From Companilactobacillus mindensis DSM 14500 (GTDB taxonomy: Bacteria; Bacillota; Bacilli; Lactobacillales; Lactobacillaceae): DNA of 64,000 nucleotides. Where the stretch lies: the NCBI RefSeq assembly GCF_001434275.1, contig NZ_AZEZ01000095.1, positions 26,400 through 90,399 of the forward strand, read 5' to 3'. The translations under genes were made by a program, and so were the position numbers. The notes under the pieces were generated by a model. It had not been told where the DNA came from, ran no database searches, and saw only the letters and a list, made by a program, of their open reading frames with translations. Positions 58,402 to 64,000 of the stretch are shown piece by piece. Each line of letters opens with the position of its first letter. Position 1 is the first letter of the stretch.

Positions 58402-59310
58402 CTAAATGTTTACATTTTTAACATAAGGAATCGAATTTTGAGCCCCTTGAGTTTGAACCGTAATAGATGATGCTTTGCTAGCAAATTTCATTGCTTCTTC
58501 GATATTGCTTAAATCGGCATCCAGCGCTGAAGCTAAGTACCCGATAAACGTATCGCCAGCAGCAGTTGTATCAACTGTGTTAACTTTGAAAGCATTAACG
58601 AAACCACTCTTCTCACCTAGTGAGTAGAACGATCCATTAGCGCCGACGGTTATTATAACATTCTTTACACCCATTGTATGCAATTTATTTGCAGCGGCAA
58701 CCATTGAGGCTTCATCAGTGACCTTAATTCCGGTAATTGCTTCGGCTTCAGTTTCGTTAGGAACGATGATATCACTGAGTTGTAGCAATTCCTCGGGAAT
58801 ATTAGTCTTAGCTGGTGCGGGGTTCAAAATTGTTAAAACATTATTTTCTTTAGCAATCTTAAACGCTTCAATTGTGGCTTCCAAAGGTGTCTCAAATTCA
58901 GTGATCAGGCAATCAGCTTCGGCAATCGTTTCTGACGCATTTTGAATATTTTTAGTAGTAATCGTTTGATTGGCACCACCGTAGATCAAAATACTGTTTT
59001 GACCCTTTTCATCCAAAAGAATATAAGCTTGGCCAGTACCAGCTTTATCGTCTTTAGTAACGTGATCAATATTTAAACCATCATATTTGAACGTATCTAA
59101 CATGAAGTCAGCTGAACGATCTTGCCCAATCTTAGCGATGAAGGAAGTATCTGCTCCAGCACGGACTGCAGCGATTGCTTGATTAGCACCCTTGCCGCCG
59201 CCAGCAGTAGAACGATCGCTCATAGCCATTGTTTCACCTGGTAAAGGCAAACGGGCAATATTTAGAATAATATCAACGTTAATTGAACCTAGTACGACAA
59301 TTTTTTTCAT
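58402..59310 (-). CDS. rbsK: Ribokinase
   Basis: The product (302 aa) phosphorylates ribose to ribose-5-phosphate. PfkB-family motifs are GGKGANQAIAAVRAG near residue 38 and DTTAAGDTFIGYLA near residue 245 with the catalytic aspartate. It follows rbsD by 14 bp. No ribose transporter is next to them. Confidence 0.95.
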   Translation of the reverse strand: MKKIVVLGSINVDIILNIARLPLPGETMAMSDRSTAGGGKGANQAIAAVRAGADTSFIAKIGQDRSADFMLDTFKYDGLNIDHVTKDDKAGTGQAYILLDEKGQNSILIYGGANQTITTKNIQNASETIAEADCLITEFETPLEATIEAFKIAKENNVLTILNPAPAKTNIPEELLQLSDIIVPNETEAEAITGIKVTDEASMVAAANKLHTMGVKNVIITVGANGSFYSLGEKSGFVNAFKVNTVDTTAAGDTFIGYLASALDADLSNIEEAMKFASKASSITVQTQGAQNSIPYVKNVNI

Positions 59311-59324
59311 ATTTAAATTCCTCT

Positions 59325-59720
59325 TTAAAAGACAACTCCACTTTCAAGTAAGATATTTGAATATGGTGTTTCTTCACCAGTCCGAATAAATGCCTTAGTA
59401 TCGCTCAAATCCTTCTTCATTTCTTCGTGAGGAATGAATTCGATTGGAGTATCGCCAACAGCCTTTTTAACTGCAGCGAGTTGGGCAGGGTTTTGGGTTT
59501 TGATCTCTTCGGCTAAATAAACCTTTTGAACTTCTAGTTCACTCAAAACATTTTCCAAAACTTGCATGAAACTTGGTAAACCAGCTTCAACAGCCAAATC
59601 GATTTTTTCTGTATCAGCAGGAACTGGCATCCCAGCATCGCCAATACCGATTGTGTCGAAGTGACCCATTTGGGCGATAACACGTGATATATCTGAATTT
59701 ATAACTCTAGTTTTCTTCAT
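59325..59720 (-). CDS. rbsD: D-ribose pyranase
   Basis: The product (131 aa) interconverts the pyranose and furanose forms of ribose, feeding ribokinase. The catalytic histidine region is [17 protein letters not shown] and the C-terminus ends [15 protein letters not shown] 59720 lies 6 nt after AAGGTGAAGG. A GTG at 59732 lies inside that RBS. First gene of rbsD-rbsK. Confidence 0.95.
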   Translation of the reverse strand: MKKTRVINSDISRVIAQMGHFDTIGIGDAGMPVPADTEKIDLAVEAGLPSFMQVLENVLSELEVQKVYLAEEIKTQNPAQLAAVKKAVGDTPIEFIPHEEMKKDLSDTKAFIRTGEETPYSNILLESGVVF

Positions 59721-59848
59721 TAAAACCTTCACCTTTTTTTCGTATCGTTAAGCAAAATCAATATTAACATATCTTGTAAATATTTTATCAATATCATGTC
59801 ATTAGTAGCAAGCATATATTTCACGATATCATCGACATATTTTTCACT

Positions 59849-59877
59849 ATTATATAGTAGAAAGCGGTTTTTAAATG
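59849..59877 (-). promoter_or_regulatory. Probable rbsD promoter with cre-like site
   Basis: TATAAT (59849-59854 on the minus strand) has a weak -35. The segment 59858-59872 on the plus strand (TAGAAAGCGGTTTTT) matches 12 of 15 positions of the CcpA operator WTGNAARCGNWWWCA and lies in the spacer. The rest of the ~690-bp gap (59721-60407) is very AT-rich; I see no gene in it apart from the terminator at 60331-60370. Confidence 0.45.
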
Positions 59878-60330
59878 TCCCATCTGATGTCTATTTTGAA
59901 ATAATATATATTCTTTACTGTTATTTTTATAGGAAATAATGAGCAATGATTATTTCATCCTATAAATAAACGCTCCAAATTTAGTTCAAAATTCACCATT
60001 TTTTAACAAAAATAGCCGTAAAATACAAAATTTTAAGACTTTTAGCGATCATTATCGACAAGTAGACCAGTTATTAGCATCTTCTCCGCACCCCACTAAA
60101 ACGTTGATATATCAATGCTTTTCATACTATCTTTACGTCTGAACCAATAACTGAAATACCTTAAAATCAATTTATTCCATTTTTTGTAAAAGGTTTTTAC
60201 AAAACCTGAGACAAAACTTAAACGAATTGATAGTAAACTACGAATTGTATTAAGGATTGACCACAAATATATCGAATAAAAATTTAAGTGCATTTGGCAG
60301 TGTACATAAAAATTGATATATATGTAAAAT

Positions 60331-60370
60331 AAAAAAGATATCCATGGTCGGCATACCATAAATATCTTTA
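60331..60370 (-). terminator. Terminator of the first SLAP-like gene
   Basis: AAAGATAT and ATATCTTT with inner ATGGT/ACCAT form a hairpin, followed by a T-run on the minus strand. Confidence 0.75.
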
Positions 60371-60407
60371 ATCAATTAATAATTCACACACAGTATTAAA
60401 ATTTAAA

Positions 60408-60938
60408 TTAAATATTAGCAGTAAATGATTGTTCCACTACATCGTACATGGCAACGTACTCATCAGGAGCAATACGAAGAAATGGCATTCCGTTAGACGT
60501 ATTTATTACAATATCTGTAGCCCATTGGCTATTAGGTTGAAGTGATACGTCATTTTTTTGTACCAAATTATGATCATATACATTAACAGATTTATCAGGA
60601 CCGTCAACTGACTGAACTTTAATAGTCATGTGGCGGTTTTTGTATGCAACGCTATCTTTTGAGCTTAAAAATTCATTAGGAGCTACTTGATAATAGTCAG
60701 TTCCATTGATGTTTTGTGTTTTAGCAACTTTCCAGGCACTATTTCCTTGAAGTGCAATATCAGTTTTACTACCATTTTGATCATAAATTTGAGCTTGATC
60801 GGCAGTAACTAAGGCATAATTGCCCTTTTGTGTAACTGACTGAGCACTTACGTTAGTAACGGATGTTGTAGCAGCAGTAGTTAAGGCACTGCCGGTTCCT
60901 AATAGAGCACAGACTAAGAACAATATAGATTTTTTCAT
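60408..60938 (-). CDS. Secreted SLAP-like protein 1
   Basis: The product (176 aa) has a signal peptide (KKSILFLVCALLGTGSALTT) and two SLAP-like wall-binding segments (YALVTADQAQIYDQNG, then MTIKVQSVDGPDKSVNVYDH), with no other domain. It probably coats or decorates the cell wall. I choose ATG 60938, 9 nt after GTGGGG; a reading to 60953 would begin at that GTG. It is similar to the next protein, so the pair arose by duplication. Confidence 0.82.
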   Translation of the reverse strand: MKKSILFLVCALLGTGSALTTAATTSVTNVSAQSVTQKGNYALVTADQAQIYDQNGSKTDIALQGNSAWKVAKTQNINGTDYYQVAPNEFLSSKDSVAYKNRHMTIKVQSVDGPDKSVNVYDHNLVQKNDVSLQPNSQWATDIVINTSNGMPFLRIAPDEYVAMYDVVEQSFTANI

Positions 60939-61101
60939 TTTGATTGACCCCACTATAATATTTCGATTTCAAACCCCTGTACTCTATTTTTTGGCAGAAA
61001 AATAGTGCACACAAAAGTTGATTTTTCGAATATGTAAAACAAAAATATTAATAATTCACACAGTTGCTTATATAATTTTGGCATAACTTATAAGCAACTT
61101 C

Positions 61102-61130
61102 ATAGTACAAGGTATTGGCTCCGAATCCAA
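61102..61130 (-). promoter_or_regulatory. Promoter of SLAP-like gene 1
   Basis: TTGGAT (61125-61130 on the minus strand), a 17-bp spacer and TACTAT. The ~155-nt leader begins with a stem GTTGCTTATA/TATAAGCAAC, which may protect the mRNA. The rest of 60939-61302 holds no gene. Confidence 0.6.
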
Positions 61131-61255
61131 CTAATAATTGTCAAAAATAGGATATTTTTTTATTAAAATATTCATATATTGGTTATACCAAAATCAGAGA
61201 AAGCGTTATAACTCCTGATTGTATCTACTTTTGTAGACCTATACTCATGACTATA

Positions 61256-61293
61256 AAAAAATCGTCAAAAAAATTATTTTTTTTTGACGATTT
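61256..61293 (-). terminator. Terminator of SLAP-like gene 2
   Basis: AAATCGTCAAAAAAA and TTTTTTTGACGATTT with a short loop, 10 bp after the stop. Confidence 0.8.
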
Positions 61294-61302
61294 CCATTGA
61301 AA

Positions 61303-61806
61303 TTAATATTTTGCTGTAAATGATTGTTGAATCACGTCCCACATTCCCACGTACTCGTCAGTGGCGACACGTACAAATGGCATTCCATCTGAGGTAGTGA
61401 TCACACGATCTGAATACCAATAAGTACCGGGTGCTAAAGCTACTTCCGAACTTTCAACAAAATTGTGATTATAGACCGGCACATCTTCACCAGTTGTCAC
61501 TCTGATAACTTCCGGTCTATTACGATAGACGTAACTATCTTTCGAACTCAAATATTCATTGGTACCGATATGATAATAGTCGGTTCCATTGACATCAATA
61601 GTTCTTCCAAGATACCAATCACTATTCTTAGGTTCAGTTTTTCCTAAAGCTTGTGCTGAAGAATTATATACCTCAGCATTGCGGGCACTTACATCTACAT
61701 AATATCCGCTAGTCACGGATTCAGCCTTAACACTTTGGATGGGCAAAAATGAAAGTCCAAAACCGAGTAGAATCATCAAAAATGCTACTACATATTTTCT
61801 CTTCAT
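61303..61806 (-). CDS. Secreted SLAP-like protein 2
   Basis: The product (167 aa) has a signal peptide (residues 1-28, ending SVKAES) and two SLAP-like segments (YYVDVSARNAEVYNS, then VIRVTTGEDVPVYNH). Its last ~35 residues match those of protein 1 closely (DGMPFVRVATDEYVGMWDV against NGMPFLRIAPDEYVAMYDV). It is likely a wall-associated protein. RBS is weak (AGGAAGTATATAAA). Confidence 0.8.
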   Translation of the reverse strand: MKRKYVVAFLMILLGFGLSFLPIQSVKAESVTSGYYVDVSARNAEVYNSSAQALGKTEPKNSDWYLGRTIDVNGTDYYHIGTNEYLSSKDSYVYRNRPEVIRVTTGEDVPVYNHNFVESSEVALAPGTYWYSDRVITTSDGMPFVRVATDEYVGMWDVIQQSFTAKY

Positions 61807-61893
61807 TTTATATACTTCCTTAGTCTTTTAGACTAATTGCATAATAATATGTTTAAACATGTATAACAATTTTTATAGATATACATATCTTCT

Positions 61894-62057
61894 AGAGAGT
61901 GAAACAAACTCGACCAGCTTTCGAGTATTTGCCTAATCTGCCGAATTGCTCGACGGTCTTACGAGTGATTTGGTAGATGTAGCAAAACGGAAAAAGCTAG
62001 TTTGTGCAACTCGTTTCGATAGAGAGTAAAACAAACTCGACCAGCTTTCGAGTATTT
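61894..62057. repeat. Direct repeat pair with internal hairpins
   Basis: A 37-bp sequence containing ACTCGACCAGCTTTCGAG occurs at 61894-61930 and again at 62021-62057 with one mismatch, 127 bp apart. Each copy can form a CTCGA/TCGAG stem. The remaining DNA between the SLAP-like gene and the regulator (61807-62143) has no ORF. Confidence 0.7.
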
Positions 62058-62100
62058 ATCTAGACTCAGAACTTACGTGCCAGCTCACTAAAAAATTGTA

Positions 62101-62142
62101 AAAAAATATCCTTGATTCAACTAGAATCAAGGATATTTTTTT
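62101..62142. terminator. Terminator of the RRNPP-like regulator
   Basis: AATATCCTTGATTC and GAATCAAGGATATT around a 4-base loop with A and T runs on either side. Confidence 0.9.
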
Positions 62143-62143
62143 A

Positions 62144-62989
62144 TTACTTTGTACCAATCACATTCAACAATGCCTGATTATTACCCGCTTTGGCTAAATA
62201 ATATGCTAAATTGGAATAACCTTGATATTCTTGTTCTTTATCGGCATTATTCTCAACGGCAATGGCAGCTGCGTAATTCAATTCATCTAAGAAATAAGAA
62301 ACATGTTTTTCGCACGCATAATTCAAGCCCCAACGGCTGATCCTATATGATTGATCATGTAATCTCATTTCATTGAAAGAGTTGGCGAGTGTCTTACAAA
62401 TAAAGAGAATCTCTAAGTCATTGGCATTTGTGACTTTTGAATCTGAATCAACTGAGTCGACGATCATTTGGAAATAATACTGAGCACGGTCGGTATGACC
62501 TTGGCCCAAATAATTAAGTCCCTTGAATAGATCCGACAAAAAAGTATAAATATCAGACTTATTTGATTTCGTAAGTTGCAAAACCTTGTCCATTGTAAAC
62601 AAAGAGGCATCATAATTATTATTCCAATAATCCATCACACCGGTAATTAGTTCGTACTGTTTCTTATCATTGTTAGTCAGCTTTCCTTCTAACTCTGATA
62701 ATTTTGTATCAATACCCTCAATATTTTTTAGTAAAACATCGCGTTCGATCACATCCAGTAAACTTTCCTCGTTGGCAGAAGATTTGCCTGAGAAATCGCT
62801 GAAGACATCATTCAATGTCAAATCCAATCTCGTACAAATCTTAATCAGAATGTTTACGGTCGGCGCCGTATTATGTTTTTCAATTTTACTAATCGTATTT
62901 TGCGTACAAATATCATTAGCCAACTCAATTTGAGTCAAATTCATTTCTCGTCTTTTATTATAAATAATCGATCCAAGAAACAATGGCAA
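62144..62989 (-). CDS. RRNPP-like regulator (XRE HTH plus helical repeats)
   Basis: The product (about 281 aa) has an N-terminal XRE helix-turn-helix (MNLTQIELANDICTQNTISK) and a C-terminal region of helical TPR-like repeats, as in Rgg/PlcR-type peptide receptors. No short-peptide gene was seen beside it. The start is uncertain. TTG 62989 (4 nt after GGGAG) and TTG 62983 (10 nt) are the best choices; the frame stays open to 63043 without a good RBS. Confidence 0.8.
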   Translation of the reverse strand: MPLFLGSIIYNKRREMNLTQIELANDICTQNTISKIEKHNTAPTVNILIKICTRLDLTLNDVFSDFSGKSSANEESLLDVIERDVLLKNIEGIDTKLSELEGKLTNNDKKQYELITGVMDYWNNNYDASLFTMDKVLQLTKSNKSDIYTFLSDLFKGLNYLGQGHTDRAQYYFQMIVDSVDSDSKVTNANDLEILFICKTLANSFNEMRLHDQSYRISRWGLNYACEKHVSYFLDELNYAAAIAVENNADKEQEYQGYSNLAYYLAKAGNNQALLNVIGTK

Positions 62990-63152
62990 CACGCTCCCAT
63001 CTATATCGTTATGACATTTATCAATAATACTATACCACCACATTAATATTTATATACATTTATCATAAAAAATTAATCCAATATTGAAATATATTTTGAT
63101 ATTATTTGCGTATATATTAAGGACATTCTCAATTAATTTTATTTATAGGCAC

Positions 63153-63185
63153 AAAAAAAGCAGCCAGACAATCGTCCAACTACTT
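63153..63185 (-). terminator. Terminator after tRNA-Leu
   Basis: AGTAGTTGGAC and GTCTGGCTGCT (with G-T pairs) followed by T7 on the minus strand. Confidence 0.75.
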
Positions 63186-63191
63186 TAGTTA

Positions 63192-63277
63192 TGCGGGTAA
63201 GAAGATTCGAACTTCCACGGAGATAATTCTCCACAAGATCCTTAGTCTTGCGCGTCTGCCAATTCCGCCATACCCGC
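63192..63277 (-). tRNA. tRNA-Leu (anticodon TAA)
   Basis: The 86-nt class II tRNA has acceptor GCGGGTA/TACCCGC, D-arm GGCGGAATTGGCAGACGC, anticodon loop ACTAAGG, a long variable arm (GTGGAGAATTATCTCCGT region) and T-loop GTTCGAATC. Discriminator A; CCA not encoded. Confidence 0.95.
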
Positions 63278-63314
63278 ATGCAAGTTCTACTATACCACAA
63301 CCATAAATTTATTA

Positions 63315-63779
63315 TCAAGCTGAAATAACAATATCTTTGAGGTATTTTAATTTACCCCGACATTTTCCACAAACGAACCGGCTAGTGTTTATTTTTTTAA
63401 CACGTTGATAGATAGTTTGACAATTAGTACATTCATAAACATGATAAGTTTTTTTCTTAACCGTACTCTTGATTGGTGAATATCTCAGTCCCCCGACTTG
63501 TTGCAAGAGAATTCTAAAAGTGCGGTCTCGATGCTGTGCCGGCAAGCCATCATTGTACAAATGATAATGACACAATTCATGCTTGATAACCCCGACTAAG
63601 GTTTCAATTCCGAATTCTTGATAGATCTTGGGATTGATATCGATATTACGATCCTTTAAATGAAATCTACCGCCAGTCGTTTTTAGACGTGAATTGAAAT
63701 ATGCTTGATGAACAAAAGGCTTCCCAAAATATTCTTGGGAAACCTTTTTGATTAGTTCGGTTAATTCTTGATCTGTCAT
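63315..63779 (-). CDS. SprT-family metalloprotease-like protein
   Basis: The product (154 aa) has a zinc-metallopeptidase motif HELCHYHLYNDG (HExxH) and a C-terminal zinc ribbon (CTNCQTIYQ, then FVCGKCRGKL). In the SprT/Spartan family this fold acts on DNA-protein crosslinks or is involved in growth control. The bacterial role is unclear. Its ATG overlaps the stop of the upstream gene. Confidence 0.88.
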   Translation of the reverse strand: MTDQELTELIKKVSQEYFGKPFVHQAYFNSRLKTTGGRFHLKDRNIDINPKIYQEFGIETLVGVIKHELCHYHLYNDGLPAQHRDRTFRILLQQVGGLRYSPIKSTVKKKTYHVYECTNCQTIYQRVKKINTSRFVCGKCRGKLKYLKDIVISA

Positions 63780-64000
63780 TAAGCTAGATCAGTCAATCTT
63801 TGGATGTATTTTGAAAACTTATCCATGTATTCGTCCTGCTTCTTTTCAGATTCATCAAAAGCCTTACGATCAACTTGCTTGTTGTCGCCGATACTTGCAG
63901 TCATTTCGGCACAACCCTCAACATATTTCTTGAAGGCTGAGACAAGTGAAATGTGAGTACCCATCAATCTAGCTGGAGCTTTACCTTTTTCAAGTTTAGC
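63779..64000 (-). CDS. Unidentified protein, 3' part only (window edge)
   Basis: The frame is open to the window edge at 64000, so only the C-terminal 73 residues are seen (AKLEKGKAPARLMGTHISLV, then mostly helical and charged to RLTDLA). No family was recognised. The stop overlaps the sprT start (TAATG), so the two genes are translationally coupled. Confidence 0.6.
   Translation of the reverse strand, partial: AKLEKGKAPARLMGTHISLVSAFKKYVEGCAEMTASIGDNKQVDRKAFDESEKKQDEYMDKFSKYIQRLTDLA

Noticed and set aside
60096-60359. An 87-codon ORF on the minus strand
   Set aside because: Composition is that of AT-rich spacer (Phe, Tyr, Ile, Lys, Trp), no RBS is present, and it overlaps a terminator at 60331-60370.

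Overview
The window is chromosomal DNA of a low-GC Gram-positive bacterium of the family Lactobacillaceae. The genes that point there are the three-gene mevalonate head (thiolase, HMG-CoA reductase, HMG-CoA synthase), two water-forming-type NADH oxidases, SLAP-type wall proteins, GatCAB, CamS and a nucleoside deoxyribosyltransferase. A heterofermentation-neutral, Companilactobacillus-like species is my guess, not something the sequence proves. No prophage, CRISPR array or transposase gene was seen.

Layout. 1-4860: a structured repeat RNA, a broken surface hydrolase, ilvE, a candidate antisense-side ncRNA, a nucleoside deoxyribosyltransferase and a secreted SLAP/3D-domain protein. 4865-10510: an anchored extracellular protein, two tandem ~375-nt non-coding RNA genes, then the mevalonate operon thl-mvaA-mvaS. 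10511-16482: galU/yihY/map operon, flavodoxin-gtrA, two more copies of the repeat RNA, and infC-rpmI-rplT behind an L20-type leader. 16483-19530: UDP-GlcNAc 2-epimerase, fba, and a ~365-nt C-rich ncRNA with a CcpA (cre) site. 19533-26658: a cyclic-di-GMP island in which two GGDEF proteins and two NADH oxidases surround one EAL protein. 26665-34671: a 406-bp palindromic element carrying the repeat RNA, a YczE-type membrane protein, a multicopper oxidase with a small membrane protein, DUF421/DUF3290 pair, MarR regulator, thioesterase, tRNA-Arg, DEAD-box helicase and an oxidoreductase. 34795-41387: amino-acid permease, orphan PTS EIIC with a DUF915 hydrolase, an AgrC/AgrA-like two-component pair with a probably leaderless start, an XRE regulator and two small membrane proteins. 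41563-52618: housekeeping operon pcrA-ligA-camS-gatC-gatA-gatB-dagK-rlmD. 52828-64000: purB-purK, xpt, a GH73 glucosaminidase, an MFS transporter, csp, ribose genes rbsD-rbsK, two SLAP-like secreted proteins, an RRNPP-like regulator, tRNA-Leu, sprT and a gene cut by the window edge.

The most unusual content is RNA. (i) A ~160-nt structured element occurs four times (103-262 +, 14517-14675 -, 14893-15053 +, 26721-26880 -). Its helices show compensatory changes and its base always carries a symmetric GGA/GGA internal loop; a fifth site keeps only that base. (ii) Two tandem ~375-nt RNAs (5717-6543) and a ~365-nt RNA (19161-19525) each have a sigma-A promoter, a terminator and a good match to the CcpA operator at the promoter. 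They therefore look like carbon-catabolite-controlled regulatory RNAs. (iii) Two further candidate structured RNAs lie at 2682-3025 and 27123-27245.

Broken or oddly started genes are also informative: an in-frame stop in a DUF915 hydrolase, a one-base frameshift in a GNAT acetyltransferase, a 68-codon ORF whose only plausible start is ACG, and infC starting at ATC.
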